Shown: positions 45,279 through 55,909, numbered from the stretch's first letter. The stretch is 64,000 bases of DNA from Anaerotignum propionicum (GCF_024461735.1 NZ_JANGAD010000004.1:218414-282413), one strand, 5' to 3'. Numbers and translations are program-made. The notes: generated from the letters alone by a model not told the origin.

Positions 45279-45368
45279 ATGCCTTATACAGATCAATACA
45301 ATCTGCGATTGCTTAGACGAGATATACATTGAATGTTAAGGCATGAAAACACAGGTATCATGCCTGTG
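45279..45368 (+). promoter_or_regulatory. Structured rpsL-rpsG spacer
   Basis: ATGCCTTA (45279-45286) pairs with TAAGGCAT (45337-45344), and CACAGG / CCTGTG (45350-45355, 45363-45368) forms a second hairpin before the rpsG ribosome binding site. In E. coli this spacer is the S7 autoregulation site; a similar role here is inferred. Confidence 0.4.
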
Positions 45369-45409
45369 AAGTACCGAGAATATGATTATTCATTAAGGAG
45401 GGAAGAATC

Positions 45410-45880
45410 GTGCCAAGAAAAGGACATGTTGCGAAAAGAGAGGTTTTAGCAGACCCTGTTTACAATAGCAAACTTGTAACAAAGCTTATCAACAGCATTA
45501 TGCTGGATGGTAAGAAAGGTGTTGCTGAAAAGATCGTTTATGGTGCATTCGACAAAGTAGCAGAAAAGACAGGTAAAGAAGCTTTAGAGGCTTTCGAAGA
45601 AGCTTTGGGCAATATCATGCCTGTATTGGAAGTTAAAGCACGCCGTGTAGGTGGTGCAACTTACCAGGTTCCTATGGAGGTTAGACCTGAAAGACGCCAG
45701 ACTCTGGGTCTTCGCTGGTTAACCATTTATTCCAGAAAACGTGGCGAAAAGACCATGGTTGACCGTTTGGCCAACGAGCTCATCGATGCATTAAGCAATG
45801 CAGGTGGCGCTTGCAAGAAGAAAGACGAAACACACAAAATGGCAGATGCAAACAAAGCGTTCTCCCATTTCAAGTGGTAA
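45410..45880 (+). CDS. rpsG: 30S ribosomal protein S7
   Basis: 156 residues, the usual length, GTG start at 45410 after [54 protein letters not shown] and the C-terminal [14 protein letters not shown] are typical. S7 nucleates the 30S head. It lies between rpsL and fusA in the str operon. Confidence 0.97.
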   Translation: MPRKGHVAKREVLADPVYNSKLVTKLINSIMLDGKKGVAEKIVYGAFDKVAEKTGKEALEAFEEALGNIMPVLEVKARRVGGATYQVPMEVRPERRQTLGLRWLTIYSRKRGEKTMVDRLANELIDALSNAGGACKKKDETHKMADANKAFSHFKW

Positions 45881-45896
45881 TAAATTGGAATGGATA

Positions 45897-45960
45897 CGAA
45901 AGGTTTTGGAAATACTATTCTTTGGGCGCATTTTTTATAAGATGTGCCTAAACCCTTTCG
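45897..45960 (+). promoter_or_regulatory. Structured rpsG-fusA spacer
   Basis: CGAAAGGTTT (45897-45906) pairs with AAACCCTTTCG (45950-45960, one bulge) around an inner hairpin GGCGCAT / ATGTGCC (45925-45931, 45942-45948). It lies 15-25 bp before the fusA ribosome binding site. Possible translational control or RNA processing site. Confidence 0.4.
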
Positions 45961-46004
45961 TTTGGTTTTTGGTTTATTGAAGTATAACAAAGGAGGAGTA
46001 AAGC

Positions 46005-48089
46005 GTGGCAAACAGAGAATACCCGCTTGCTAGAACCAGAAATATTGGTATCATGGCACATATTGACGCTGGTAAGACCACTCTTACAGAGCGTATTCTG
46101 TTCTATACCGGCCGTAACTACAAAATCGGCGATACCCACGAAGGTACTGCAACCATGGACTGGATGGAGCAGGAACAGGAAAGAGGTATTACAATTACCT
46201 CCGCTGCAACAACTTGTCATTGGAACGAAAACAGAATCAACATTATTGATACACCTGGACACGTTGACTTTACAGTAGAAGTAGAACGTTCCCTGCGTGT
46301 ATTAGATGGTGCAGTTTGTGTTTTGGATGCAAAGGGCGGCGTTGAACCTCAGACAGAAACAGTTTGGAGACAGGCTGATAACTACATGGTACCTCGTATG
46401 ATTTTCGTTAATAAAATGGATATCATGGGTGCTGATTTCTTGGGTTCTATGAAGTCTATCGTAGACAGACTGGGTTGCCATCCAGTAGCTGTTACTCTGC
46501 CTATTGGTGCAGAGAACGATTTCAAAGGCATCATTGATCTGATGAAGATGAAAGCCTACTTCTATGAAAATGCAACAGGTACAGAAGTAGATGAAGAAGA
46601 AATTCCTGCTGATTACAGAGATTTAGCAGAAGAGCACAGAGCAATTATGGTTGAAACTATCTGCGAAACAGACGAAGAGTTGATGGAGAAGTTCTTTGCT
46701 GAGGAAGAAATTTCCGAAGAAGAACTCAAGGTTGCACTGCGTAAGGCTTGTATCGCTTGCGAGTTGGTGCCTGTTATGTGTGGTTCTGCATACAGAAATA
46801 AAGGTGTTCAGAAGCTTCTGGATGGCGTTATTGATTATATGCCAGCACCCACTGACATTGCTTCAATCAAGGGTATTGACCCTGACACAGGGGAAGAAAT
46901 TGAAAGACATTCTTCCGATGAAGAACCCTTCTCTGCTTTGGCATTTAAAATTATGAATGACCCCTTCGTAGGTAAGTTGGCATTCTTCCGTGTGTACTCC
47001 GGTACGTTGGATTCCGGCACATATGTTTACAACTCTACAAAGGGTAAAAAAGAACGTGTTGGCCGTATCCTGCAGATGCATGCTAACCATAGAGAAGAAA
47101 TCGACAAGGTTTATTCTGGTGATATTGCAGCAGCTGTTGGCTTCAAGTTGACAACAACAGGTGATACAATTTGTCATGAGGATAACGAAGTTATTTTGGA
47201 ATCCATGGTATTCCCTGAACCCGTTATCGAAGTTGCGATTGAACCTAAAACAAAAGCAGGCAGAGATAAAATGGGTATTGCATTGGCAAAATTGGCTGAA
47301 GAAGATCCCACATTTAAGACCTACACAAACCCTGAAACTGGACAGACAATCATTGCAGGTATGGGCGAGCTGCACTTGGAAATCATCGTTGACCGTCTCT
47401 TAAGAGAATTCAAGGTTGAAGCAAACGTTGGTGCTCCTCAGGTATCCTATAAGGAGACCTTCCGTAAGGCTGTTGATGTTGAAGGTAAATTCGTACGTCA
47501 GTCCGGCGGTCGTGGTCAGTATGGTCATTGTAAGGTTCGTTTCTATCCTATTGGTACAGATGCAGAACACAATTATGAATTTGTAAATGCAACAGTTGGT
47601 GGTTCTATTCCTAAGGAATATATCCCCGCAATTGATAAAGGTATTCAGCAGGCAATGCAGAGCGGTATCTTAGGCGGCTACCCAGTTTTGGGTGTTAAGG
47701 CAGAAGTTTACGATGGTTCTTACCATGACGTTGACTCCTCTGAAACAGCTTATCAGGTAGCAGGTTCCATGGCTTTCAAGGAAGCTATGAGAAAAGGTGA
47801 CGCAGTTCTTCTTGAGCCTATCATGAAGGTTACAGTAACTGTACCTGAGGACTATATGGGCGACGTTATCGGTGATATTAACTCTCGTCGTGGTCGTATT
47901 GATGGTATGGAAGCTAGATCTAACGCACAGATCATTCACTCCTTCGTGCCTTTGGCTGAGATGTTCGGTTACTCCACAGACCTTCGCTCCAAAACACAGG
48001 GTCGTGGTAACTATGTAATGGAAGTAGACCATTATGAACCTTGCCCTAAATCCGTTCAGGAGAAGGTTTTGGAAGGTAAAAAACAGTAA
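46005..48089 (+). CDS. fusA: Elongation factor G
   Basis: GTPase driving ribosomal translocation, 694 residues, GTG start at 46005 after AAAGGAGGA. G1 [10 protein letters not shown]2 [11 protein letters not shown]3 [10 protein letters not shown]4 NKMD, domain [18 protein letters not shown] and [10 protein letters not shown] are present. Strong codon bias. Third gene of the str operon; tuf follows with its own promoter. Confidence 0.98.
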   Translation: MANREYPLARTRNIGIMAHIDAGKTTLTERILFYTGRNYKIGDTHEGTATMDWMEQEQERGITITSAATTCHWNENRINIIDTPGHVDFTVEVERSLRVLDGAVCVLDAKGGVEPQTETVWRQADNYMVPRMIFVNKMDIMGADFLGSMKSIVDRLGCHPVAVTLPIGAENDFKGIIDLMKMKAYFYENATGTEVDEEEIPADYRDLAEEHRAIMVETICETDEELMEKFFAEEEISEEELKVALRKACIACELVPVMCGSAYRNKGVQKLLDGVIDYMPAPTDIASIKGIDPDTGEEIERHSSDEEPFSALAFKIMNDPFVGKLAFFRVYSGTLDSGTYVYNSTKGKKERVGRILQMHANHREEIDKVYSGDIAAAVGFKLTTTGDTICHEDNEVILESMVFPEPVIEVAIEPKTKAGRDKMGIALAKLAEEDPTFKTYTNPETGQTIIAGMGELHLEIIVDRLLREFKVEANVGAPQVSYKETFRKAVDVEGKFVRQSGGRGQYGHCKVRFYPIGTDAEHNYEFVNATVGGSIPKEYIPAIDKGIQQAMQSGILGGYPVLGVKAEVYDGSYHDVDSSETAYQVAGSMAFKEAMRKGDAVLLEPIMKVTVTVPEDYMGDVIGDINSRRGRIDGMEARSNAQIIHSFVPLAEMFGYSTDLRSKTQGRGNYVMEVDHYEPCPKSVQEKVLEGKKQ

Positions 48090-48164
48090 TAAAATCAGTG
48101 ATATATCAAGATTGATTTCGATTAGAAAAAGTACCAAAATATCCATTGTGTGGCTATTTTAGTA

Positions 48165-48193
48165 TTGCAAAAATAAGGGAAGTCTAATATAAT
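48165..48193 (+). promoter_or_regulatory. Promoter of tuf
   Basis: TTGCAA (48165-48170), 17-bp spacer, consensus TATAAT (48188-48193), 76 bp before the tuf start. Confidence 0.78.
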
Positions 48194-48269
48194 TGTAGTC
48201 GATAGGTGCATTCCAGTAAATGCGCTAAACTCAATAGATTTCCACAAACCTAAAGGAGGATAATTTAAA

Positions 48270-49463
48270 ATGGCAAAGCAGAAATTTGAAAGAACCAAAC
48301 CTCATGTAAATATTGGTACAATCGGTCACGTTGACCACGGCAAAACAACTCTTACAGCAGCGATTACAAAGACACTGTTCGAAAGATACAAACTGGGACA
48401 AGAAGTTGCTTTTGATAATATCGATAAGGCTCCCGAAGAAAGAGAACGTGGTATCACAATTTCCACATCTCACGTTGAATATGAAACACCTGTTAGACAC
48501 TACGCTCACGTTGACTGCCCTGGACATGCTGACTATGTAAAGAACATGATCACAGGTGCTGCTCAGATGGACGGTGCTATCCTTGTTGTTGCTGCAACTG
48601 ATGGTCCTATGGCTCAGACAAGAGAGCACATTTTGCTTTCCCGTCAGGTAGGCGTTCCCTACATTGTTGTATTTATGAACAAGTGCGACATGGTAGATGA
48701 CGAAGAACTTCTTGACTTGGTTGAAATGGAAATCAGAGACCTTCTTTCCGAGTATGAATTCCCCGGTGATGATATTCCTATCATCAGAGGTTCTGCTTTA
48801 CAGGCTCTTCAGGATCCTGCTGGCCCTTGGGGCGACAAGATCGTTGATTTGTTCAACGAAATCGAAGGCTATATCCCTAACCCTAAGCGTGATGTAGACA
48901 AGCCTTTCTTGATGCCTGTCGAAGACGTATTCTCCATCACTGGCCGTGGTACTGTTGCAACTGGTAGAGTTGAAAGCGGTATTGTTAAGGTTCAGGAAGA
49001 AGTTGAAATCGTTGGTTTGGCTGAAGAAACAAGAAAAGTTGTTGTAACTGGCGTTGAAATGTTCCGTAAACTTTTGGATCAGGCTGAAGCTGGCGATAAC
49101 ATCGGTGTTCTTCTTCGTGGTGTTCAGAGAACAGATATCGAAAGAGGACAGGTATTGGCTAAACCCGGTTCCATTACACCTCACACAAAGTTCAAAGCTC
49201 AGGTTTACGTTTTGAGCAAAGAAGAAGGCGGCCGTCATACTCCTTTCTTCAACAACTACAGACCTCAGTTCTACTTCAGAACAACTGACGTTACAGGCGT
49301 TATCTCTTTGCCCGCTGGTATTGAAATGTGTATGCCTGGCGACAACGTAGAAATGCAGATTGAATTGATCACTCCCGTAGCTATGGCTCAGGGTCTTCGT
49401 TTCGCTATCCGTGAAGGTGGTAGAACAGTAGGCGCTGGTTCCGTAGTAGAAATTATGGAGTAA
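48270..49463 (+). CDS. tuf: Elongation factor Tu
   Basis: GTPase delivering aminoacyl-tRNA, 397 residues. G1 [65 protein letters not shown] and the C-terminal [17 protein letters not shown] are standard. AAAGGAGGA precedes the ATG. It is the last gene of the translation block; the S10 operon does not follow in this window. Confidence 0.98.
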   Translation: MAKQKFERTKPHVNIGTIGHVDHGKTTLTAAITKTLFERYKLGQEVAFDNIDKAPEERERGITISTSHVEYETPVRHYAHVDCPGHADYVKNMITGAAQMDGAILVVAATDGPMAQTREHILLSRQVGVPYIVVFMNKCDMVDDEELLDLVEMEIRDLLSEYEFPGDDIPIIRGSALQALQDPAGPWGDKIVDLFNEIEGYIPNPKRDVDKPFLMPVEDVFSITGRGTVATGRVESGIVKVQEEVEIVGLAEETRKVVVTGVEMFRKLLDQAEAGDNIGVLLRGVQRTDIERGQVLAKPGSITPHTKFKAQVYVLSKEEGGRHTPFFNNYRPQFYFRTTDVTGVISLPAGIEMCMPGDNVEMQIELITPVAMAQGLRFAIREGGRTVGAGSVVEIME

Positions 49464-49606
49464 GATTCATTTGAATGGTATTGGTGTGCTTTTCTCTTAG
49501 GAGAATAAGGCAACAAGTGTGTCTTTAGGCCACAACCTTCAATGAATACAGGGCGTAAGCCCAATAGCAAAAGAATTTTTATCCTTTGTTTTTAAGGGTA
49601 TTTAGA

Positions 49607-49650
49607 AAGTGCACCCCGAATATTTAATATTTGGTGGTGCACTTTTTTAT
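49607..49650 (+). terminator. Terminator after tuf
   Basis: 9-bp stem AAGTGCACC / GGTGCACTT (49607-49615, 49636-49644), extended inward by a CCGAATATT/AATATTTGG pairing, then T6. Confidence 0.9.
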
Positions 49651-50112
49651 TGCTCATTTATCTGAATAAGCTTTCTGTACTCCAGGCAATAAAAAGCCAT
49701 TTAGGCTTTGCAATAAAAGGATGAAATGTAGCAAAAAAGTGGTTTTAGTTCAATTTCAATTATTGTATGGGTGCTTTTGTATTACATCTTAAGGAGTTTT
49801 AAGTAATCGCCCTTTAGGGGAGGAGCTATTCCCATTAAAGGTCTTTGATAAAAAAAGATATAGGAATAGGGGTTACGCCAGTTTGGCTGTTAAGAATAAT
49901 AAGAGATAAAAGCTAAAAAACATTACTGTGAAGCCCTTGATTTTGAGGAGTTACAGTTGCTTTTTAAAGGTAGATTTGTATAGGGATTATATGGATTTTA
50001 ACATTTTTTTCGTAAAGATTATACAAAGTGTGTGGTTTTTACTTCCCATGGCATAGACTTTTCATTTTTCGGAATACTAATATCAGGAAAATTTGAAAAG
50101 GGAGAGGATTTT
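49651..50112. other. Intergenic region between tuf and lonB
   Basis: About 460 bp. Contains a small AAAGCC/GGCTTT hairpin (about 49693-49708) and a CCTTTA/TAAAGG inverted repeat (about 49812-49842). No clear promoter hexamers and no supported gene. GGAGAGG at 50101-50107 is the lonB ribosome binding site. Confidence 0.4.
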
Positions 50113-51777
50113 GTGAACGGATGGAACGTTTTGACCATAGTGCAAATACTGTTTTTTGGAATGGGAGCCTATTATTTCTTTACAAGAGTTCGAAAAAAGC
50201 AATTAAAAGGTGAATTTTCACCAGCTGAAAATACCAGACAAATGGAAGAGCTGGATGGTATGCGACAGCAAAAGTTGACCGTCCCTTTGGCAGAACAGAC
50301 ACGTCCAAAGGATTTGGCAGAAATTATAGGTCAGGAAAAGGCGATTAAAGCGCTAAGGGCGGCTCTGTGCGGACCTAATCCCCAGCACATTTTAATGTAC
50401 GGACCACCGGGAGTGGGAAAAACTGCTGCCGCTCGTTTAATCTTGGAGGAGGCAAAGAAAAAAGAGGAAAGTCCATTTTCTGAAAAAGCCAAGTTTGTGG
50501 AGATAGATGCGACTACCCTTCAATTTGACGAAAGAAATATTGCTGATCCTCTAATGGGTTCTGTGCATGATCCCATTTATCAAGGGGCAGGGGTATTTGG
50601 GCAAATGGGTGTGCCACAGCCTCGTCCCGGTGCCATTTGTGAGGCCAATGGCGGGGTGCTGTTTATTGATGAAATTGGTGAGCTCCATCCTGTTCAAATG
50701 AATAAGCTTTTAAAGGTCTTAGAGGATAGAATCGCTCGTTTTCAAAGCAGTTATTATAACAGAGAAAACAAAAATATTCCGCCTTATATTCACGAGATGT
50801 TTCAAAAGGGAATTCCTGCTGATTTCCGATTGGTAGGCGCAACCACAAGAAGCCCTGCGGATATCCCTCCTGCCCTGAGATCTCGCTGTACGGAGATTTT
50901 TTTTGAAGGCTTGGATGAAAAGGCAGTGGAACAAATTGCCAGAAACAGCTTAAATAGAGGTGGCTTTCCCTATGAAGAGGGACTGAGTAAAAAAATCGCA
51001 TGCTATGCCAGAGGGGGCCGAGATACGGTAAATATCGTTCAATCCTTAACATCCTTGGCGGCTATGGAAGGAAACAGAAAAATTACGTTTGCTGATATGG
51101 AATGGGTGGCGGAAACGGGGAGGTATCAACCGATTTTGCGTAGAAAAGTAAGTAAGAAGGCTCAAATTGGGGTAGTCAATGGAATGGCTGTGCAAGGTGG
51201 TGGCGGTGGTGCACTTCTGGCGATTGAGGCAACTGTTTTAAAAGCTGAAAAAGGCCTGCTGACAGTAACAGGTATTGTGGAAGAAGAGGAGATAAAAGGC
51301 AGACAGCGTTCCAGTCGACGGAAAAGTAATGCTCGTAGCTCCGCAGAAAATGTACTCACTGTTTTGGAGAAGTACGGATTCAAAAAGGATGAGTATCAAG
51401 TGCATATTAATTTCCCCGGAGGAACGCCTGTGGATGGTCCGTCGGCAGGAGTTGCTATGTTTTTAGCAGTGTATTCTGCTTTTACTGGTGCCCCTGTAGA
51501 TGGGGAAATTGCAATGACAGGGGAGATTGGGCTGAGAGGACAAGTATTACCTGTTGGTGGGGTTTCGGATAAACTTGCCGCAGCAGAGGAGGCAGGCGTA
51601 AAAAGAGCCTTTATTCCAAAGGAAAATTGGAGGGAGGCTTTTACAAAGTTGAATCTTTCTGTAGAAGCATTAGAAAATGTGGATGAGCTTTTAGAAAAAA
51701 TATTCCGAAAAGACGAAAATAATGGGTTTGTGGACCAAAGCGGAATTTTGACAGCCCAAGAGGGGAATTCATGGTAA
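50113..51777 (+). CDS. lonB: ATP-dependent protease LonB
   Basis: Membrane-associated Lon-like AAA+ serine protease, in Bacillus active during sporulation. 554 residues from the GTG at 50113 (GGAGAGG five bases upstream); a start 27 codons earlier lacks a ribosome binding site. N-terminal membrane helix (about 4-22), AAA+ domain with Walker A YGPPGVGKTAAAR, Walker B GGVLFIDEIGE and arginine finger RSRC, and a protease domain with Ser in VDGPSAGVAM and Lys in GGVSDKLAAAEEAG. The order lonB-lonA-ysxC matches Bacillus. Confidence 0.95.
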   Translation: MNGWNVLTIVQILFFGMGAYYFFTRVRKKQLKGEFSPAENTRQMEELDGMRQQKLTVPLAEQTRPKDLAEIIGQEKAIKALRAALCGPNPQHILMYGPPGVGKTAAARLILEEAKKKEESPFSEKAKFVEIDATTLQFDERNIADPLMGSVHDPIYQGAGVFGQMGVPQPRPGAICEANGGVLFIDEIGELHPVQMNKLLKVLEDRIARFQSSYYNRENKNIPPYIHEMFQKGIPADFRLVGATTRSPADIPPALRSRCTEIFFEGLDEKAVEQIARNSLNRGGFPYEEGLSKKIACYARGGRDTVNIVQSLTSLAAMEGNRKITFADMEWVAETGRYQPILRRKVSKKAQIGVVNGMAVQGGGGGALLAIEATVLKAEKGLLTVTGIVEEEEIKGRQRSSRRKSNARSSAENVLTVLEKYGFKKDEYQVHINFPGGTPVDGPSAGVAMFLAVYSAFTGAPVDGEIAMTGEIGLRGQVLPVGGVSDKLAAAEEAGVKRAFIPKENWREAFTKLNLSVEALENVDELLEKIFRKDENNGFVDQSGILTAQEGNSW

Positions 51778-51802
51778 GTTTGGTGAAAAGTCACTTGGTT
51801 AT

Positions 51803-51831
51803 TTGACCGAAGCGATAATTTAGGGTATAAT
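51803..51831 (+). promoter_or_regulatory. Promoter of lonA-ysxC
   Basis: TTGACC (51803-51808), 17-bp spacer, consensus TATAAT (51826-51831), about 270 bp before lonA, giving a leader of about 260 nt. Confidence 0.8.
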
Positions 51832-51888
51832 ATGTAAAGTTTTAGCGGAGAACCTCGAATTTAAGCGGTTTGTTTTATTTGGATTTCA

Positions 51889-51923
51889 ATAGGTGCCTAT
51901 TTCTATAAGAAGTAGGTACCTAT
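51889..51923 (+). promoter_or_regulatory. 15-bp hairpin / twin palindromes in the lonA leader
   Basis: ATAGGTGCCTATTTC pairs with GAAGTAGGTACCTAT (two G-T pairs) over a 5-nt loop. Each arm is itself palindromic as DNA (TAGGTGCCTA and TAGGTACCTA, 23 bp apart). No T tract follows, so it is not a normal terminator. It may be an RNA control element or a two-site operator. Confidence 0.5.
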
Positions 51924-52100
51924 AGATAAATTGGAAAAAAAGACAGTTGTTTTTTTGTAAGTGTTGATAAATTTTGATTAGAGAGTTTTTCATTTTCAAG
52001 ATTGAAAGAAATGAAGGACTTATATTTTTATTTGGATTTCCGCTTATTTTAAAAGCAGAATATACTACCCTAGATAAGGTTAAAAAACAGAGGTGAAAGA

Positions 52101-54443
52101 ATGGAGAAAAAAGAAACAATTAAAATACCAATTATTGCTTTAAGGGGATTAACGGTTTTTCCCCATATGGCAATTAGCTTTCCTGTCAACAGGACCAGGT
52201 CTTTAGATTCCGTTGCTGAAGCGGAGAAAAATGGTGGTCAAGTATTTTTAGCTACACAAATCAACCCTCAAACACCCAATCCTGAGCAAGAGGATTTATA
52301 TACAATCGGCACCCTATGTGTAATAAAGCAGGTACTTAAGCTTCCCGGCAACATGACCCATGTTATTGTAGAGGGAAAGGAAAGGGGTAGGCTGGAGAGT
52401 ATTTGGACTAAGACTTCTTCTGATTATGCAGAAATAACACTCTTAGAACAAGATTTGCCGGAAGAGCCTGATGACTATTTGAAGGCTTACATGCGTGTTG
52501 CAATTCAGAATTATGAGGAATATACCAAATATGTGCCCAACAGTACCGCCACCGATCTTTTAAGCAGTGTAGAGGCAGCTTCAAAACCGGGAAAACTGGC
52601 AGATCTGATTGCGGCAGGGCTTGAAATTTCTTATGAGCGAAAGCAAAGAATTCTTGAAATGCTAAATCCCATGGAGCGGTTAGAAGCTGTTTTGGAGATT
52701 ATGCAGAATGAAAAGGATATTTTAACAATTAAGAAAGAAATTGAGAGTAAAACAAAAACACGCATTGAGCAAAATCAGAGAGAATATTATCTTCGAGAGG
52801 AAATGAAGGTAATCCAAGAAGAATTAGGGGATAAGGATGGAGTTGGTGCTGACGCTGAGAAATACCGTAAGCAACTGAATGAAAAAAATCCACCTGAGAT
52901 TGTAAGAACAGCAATTGAAAAAGAAATTACCAGAATGCTCCGTATCCCTGTTACCTCTCCTGAATCAAATGTGTCCAGAAATTATATCGAAACACTACTG
53001 AGCTTGCCTTGGATAGAAACAACCCAAGAGAGCTTTGATTTGTCAGAGGCAGAGCGGATTTTAAACGAAGACCATTATGGTTTGGAAAAAGTTAAGGAAC
53101 GTATCTTAGAGTATTTGGCAGTGAGAAAAAATGTTCCTGAGGAGAGGCCTACAATACTTTGTTTGGTTGGACCTCCGGGAATTGGAAAAACGTCCATTGC
53201 CCGATCTGTTGCCAGAGCATTAGACCGCAAGTATATCAGAATGTCTCTAGGCGGCGTAAAGGATGAGGCAGAAATTAGAGGACACAGAAAGACTTATATT
53301 GGGGCAATGCCTGGTCGGATTATCAACGCTATGAAGCAAGCTGGCACAATTAATCCTTTGATGCTTTTGGATGAAATTGATAAGCTGGGTGTTTCCCATA
53401 ACGGAGACCCAGCGGCAGCATTATTAGAGGTATTGGATGGGGAGCAAAACAGCACTTTCCGTGATCATTTCATAGAATTGCCCTATGATCTTTCAAAAGT
53501 ACTTTTTATGTGTACCGCCAATAGTCTGGATACCATTCCAAAACCACTTTTAGATAGAATGGAAGTCATTTCATTGGGGAGCTATACCTCTCAGGAGAAA
53601 CTGCACATTGCAAAGGAACATTTCATTGAAAAGCAGTGCAAACGAAATGGATTAAGTGCAGGACAAATTAAATTTAAAGATGATGCCTTAGAACAAATCA
53701 TCGACGGCTACACAAGAGAGGCTGGCGTGAGACAGCTGGAGAGAGTAATCGGTGAGATTTGTCGAAAAACAGTAAAGAAGATTTTATCGGGTGAAGTAAA
53801 AAGTGTAACTGTTTCTGAGAAAACATTGGAAAGCATTTTAGGAAAAAGAAAATTTGGAAAAGACACAATTTACGTGAAACCTCAGGTTGGTATTGTTCGT
53901 GGCTTAGCGTGGACATCGGTGGGAGGAACCACTCTTTCCATAGAGGTGAATGCCATGGAAGGGGACGGGAAATTTAAGCTTACGGGAAACGTAGGCAAGG
54001 TGATGATGGAATCGGCGGAAGCCGCTATCAGCTATATCCGCTCTCAAGCCAAAACCTTTGGACTAGCACCTGATTTTTATAAAAAGAATGATATCCATAT
54101 ACATATCCCCGAAGGGGCAACGCCAAAGGATGGTCCTTCTGCGGGTATTACCATGGCCACAGCTATCCTTTCTGCTTTAATCAAAGAGAAAGTGCACCAT
54201 GATGTTGCTATGACAGGAGAGGTTACCATTCGAGGCAGAGTACTACCCATTGGTGGACTACAGGAAAAGGTGCTTGCTGCAAAGAAGGTAGGCATAAAAA
54301 CGGTGATTTTACCTTGGGAAAATGACAAGGACTTGACAGAAATCAATGACGAAATCAAAGATGGCATTGAATTTGTTTTGGCAAAAACAATGGAAGATGT
54401 ATTAAAGGTTGCATTGGTGAAGGGAGCGGAGATATGGAAGTAA
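52101..54443 (+). CDS. lonA: ATP-dependent protease La (LonA)
   Basis: Cytoplasmic AAA+ protease degrading damaged and regulatory proteins. 780 residues: N-terminal LAN domain (about 8-205, IIALRGLTVFPHMAISFPV), coiled coil (about 210-260), AAA+ (Walker A VGPPGIGKTS, Walker B PLMLLDEIDKLG), protease domain with catalytic Ser in KDGPSAGITMA and Lys in LQEKVLAAKKVG. GAGGTGA precedes the ATG. ysxC overlaps its 3' end by 10 bp. Confidence 0.97.
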   Translation: MEKKETIKIPIIALRGLTVFPHMAISFPVNRTRSLDSVAEAEKNGGQVFLATQINPQTPNPEQEDLYTIGTLCVIKQVLKLPGNMTHVIVEGKERGRLESIWTKTSSDYAEITLLEQDLPEEPDDYLKAYMRVAIQNYEEYTKYVPNSTATDLLSSVEAASKPGKLADLIAAGLEISYERKQRILEMLNPMERLEAVLEIMQNEKDILTIKKEIESKTKTRIEQNQREYYLREEMKVIQEELGDKDGVGADAEKYRKQLNEKNPPEIVRTAIEKEITRMLRIPVTSPESNVSRNYIETLLSLPWIETTQESFDLSEAERILNEDHYGLEKVKERILEYLAVRKNVPEERPTILCLVGPPGIGKTSIARSVARALDRKYIRMSLGGVKDEAEIRGHRKTYIGAMPGRIINAMKQAGTINPLMLLDEIDKLGVSHNGDPAAALLEVLDGEQNSTFRDHFIELPYDLSKVLFMCTANSLDTIPKPLLDRMEVISLGSYTSQEKLHIAKEHFIEKQCKRNGLSAGQIKFKDDALEQIIDGYTREAGVRQLERVIGEICRKTVKKILSGEVKSVTVSEKTLESILGKRKFGKDTIYVKPQVGIVRGLAWTSVGGTTLSIEVNAMEGDGKFKLTGNVGKVMMESAEAAISYIRSQAKTFGLAPDFYKKNDIHIHIPEGATPKDGPSAGITMATAILSALIKEKVHHDVAMTGEVTIRGRVLPIGGLQEKVLAAKKVGIKTVILPWENDKDLTEINDEIKDGIEFVLAKTMEDVLKVALVKGAEIWK

Positions 54444-55015
54444 AAGAAACTTCTTTGGCGGCAATCGGAACAAATTTTTCTCACTATCCTGTGGATGGAA
54501 GGTTAGAAATTGCCTTTGCCGGCAAATCGAATGTAGGAAAATCTACCCTGATTAATGCCATGCTAGGCCGCAGAGCGTTGGCGAGAACCAGTTCACAGCC
54601 AGGCAAGACAAGAACAATCAATTTTTATGATGTGAATGGACAAATGTATATTGTGGATTTACCCGGATATGGTTATGCAAAAGCACCTAAAACGGAAATT
54701 GAAAAATGGGGCAAAATGATTGAAGAATATTTGGGCAAACGGGATGAACTCAAGGCCATTATTCTTTTACTGGATTTGCGTCATGAGCCGGGTAAAAATG
54801 ATGTAATGATGTATGAATGGTTGAAGCATTACGGGTATGACATTATTATTGCGGCTACCAAATCAGATAAATTGAATCGTAGCCAGATTCCCAAGCAGTT
54901 ATCTGTTATTCGCAAAGCGTTGAACCTTGGACCTGAGGATGTTTTGATTCCTTTTTCTGGAGAGAAAAAAACTGGTGTTGATGAGCTTTGGGCAGTGATA
55001 GAAAAATTTCTGTAG
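54434..55015 (+). CDS. ysxC: Ribosome biogenesis GTPase YsxC (EngB)
   Basis: GTPase needed for 50S assembly. 193 residues: G1 GKSNVGKST (about 31-39), G2 TSSQPGKTRTINFY, G3 DLPGYGYAKAP, G4 TKSDK and G5 PFSGEKKTG. It overlaps lonA by 10 bp, the conserved lon-ysxC arrangement of Firmicutes. Confidence 0.96.
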   Translation: MEVKETSLAAIGTNFSHYPVDGRLEIAFAGKSNVGKSTLINAMLGRRALARTSSQPGKTRTINFYDVNGQMYIVDLPGYGYAKAPKTEIEKWGKMIEEYLGKRDELKAIILLLDLRHEPGKNDVMMYEWLKHYGYDIIIAATKSDKLNRSQIPKQLSVIRKALNLGPEDVLIPFSGEKKTGVDELWAVIEKFL

Positions 55016-55102
55016 AATCAGGTTTTTATAAAAAACCATGGGCACTCCACTTTTGGTATTAAGATTGAATAAAGTAAGATAGGCTATTATAAAGACTTAT
55101 TG

Positions 55103-55124
55103 AACCCCCATGGGAATGGGGGTT
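55103..55124 (+). terminator. GC-rich hairpin after ysxC
   Basis: 9-bp perfect stem AACCCCCAT / ATGGGGGTT with GGGA loop; only three Ts follow, so it may be a processing or backup element. Confidence 0.5.
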
Positions 55125-55165
55125 TAGTTATGCGTGCAATTGTCATTTTTCGTCAATTTCATTGG

Positions 55166-55194
55166 AGCACTTACTGAAAAGTAAGTGCTTTTTT
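55166..55194 (+). terminator. Terminator after the lonA-ysxC operon
   Basis: 9-bp perfect stem AGCACTTAC / GTAAGTGCT (55166-55174, 55181-55189) followed by T6. Confidence 0.9.
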
Positions 55195-55301
55195 ATGAAG
55201 ATTTATAGAATCTTAATAAAGTGTAAAAAGAATACAAAGAAGAAGGCGTTATACTATGGTTAAATAAAAGAAATCATAAAGAATTATTTGGAGGTATTAT
55301 A

Positions 55302-55859
55302 ATGAAAAACAAAAAAAGTCCTTTCTTTACTTTTTGCTGTTCCCTTGTGCCTGGAGCTGGTGAAATGTATATGGGTCTCTACAAACAGGGAATCAGTTTA
55401 ATGATTCTGTTTTTTGGAGTAGGAGCCGTTGGTGGTTGGACGGGAGTAGAGCTTTTGTGGGCATTTATACCGGTTATCTGGTTTTTTAGTTTTTTTCATA
55501 CCCACAATCTGCGCAGTATGCCGGAAGAGGAGTTTCTGGAAGAAAAAGACCAGTATTTCCTTTTTCAAGATTTTGATATGGCAAATGCCGATGAGTTTTT
55601 GAAGAGAAACAAAAAAATAATTGCAATAGCCTTGATTTTTTGGGGTGCTTGTATGCTGGCGCAAATTTGCATGAATCTGTTAGATCCTTTCTTTGGCGGA
55701 TTCTTTTGGGATTTGGTATGGCGGATGAACGGTGATATGGGACGGATTATTGTGGCTATAGCCATGCTGTTATGTGGTTTCTATTTACTGAAAAGAAGGA
55801 ATGAAGAAGTTGCTGAAGAGGAAAAGAAAGCAGAAATGTTAGATGAAATCATTGAATAA
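55302..55859 (+). CDS. Hypothetical membrane protein, TM2-like start
   Basis: 185 residues. The N terminus (FFTFCCSLVPGAGEMYMGLYKQGISLM) resembles TM2-like domains with a GAG-YMG turn; helices lie at about 29-62, 101-127 and 144-163. A central acidic loop and a Glu-rich tail (EEVAEEEKKAEML) are probably cytoplasmic. No function is assigned. GGAGG precedes the ATG, and the gene stands alone between two terminators. A TATACT at 55250-55255 may be its -10 box, with no clear -35. Confidence 0.75.
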   Translation: MKNKKSPFFTFCCSLVPGAGEMYMGLYKQGISLMILFFGVGAVGGWTGVELLWAFIPVIWFFSFFHTHNLRSMPEEEFLEEKDQYFLFQDFDMANADEFLKRNKKIIAIALIFWGACMLAQICMNLLDPFFGGFFWDLVWRMNGDMGRIIVAIAMLLCGFYLLKRRNEEVAEEEKKAEMLDEIIE

Positions 55860-55878
55860 AAAACAGCTGTTTTATTTG

Positions 55879-55909
55879 AACCCTAGAATAATAGTTCTAG
55901 GGTTTTTTT
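55879..55909 (+). terminator. Terminator after the 185-residue membrane-protein gene
   Basis: 10-bp perfect stem AACCCTAGAA / TTCTAGGGTT followed by T7. Confidence 0.92.
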
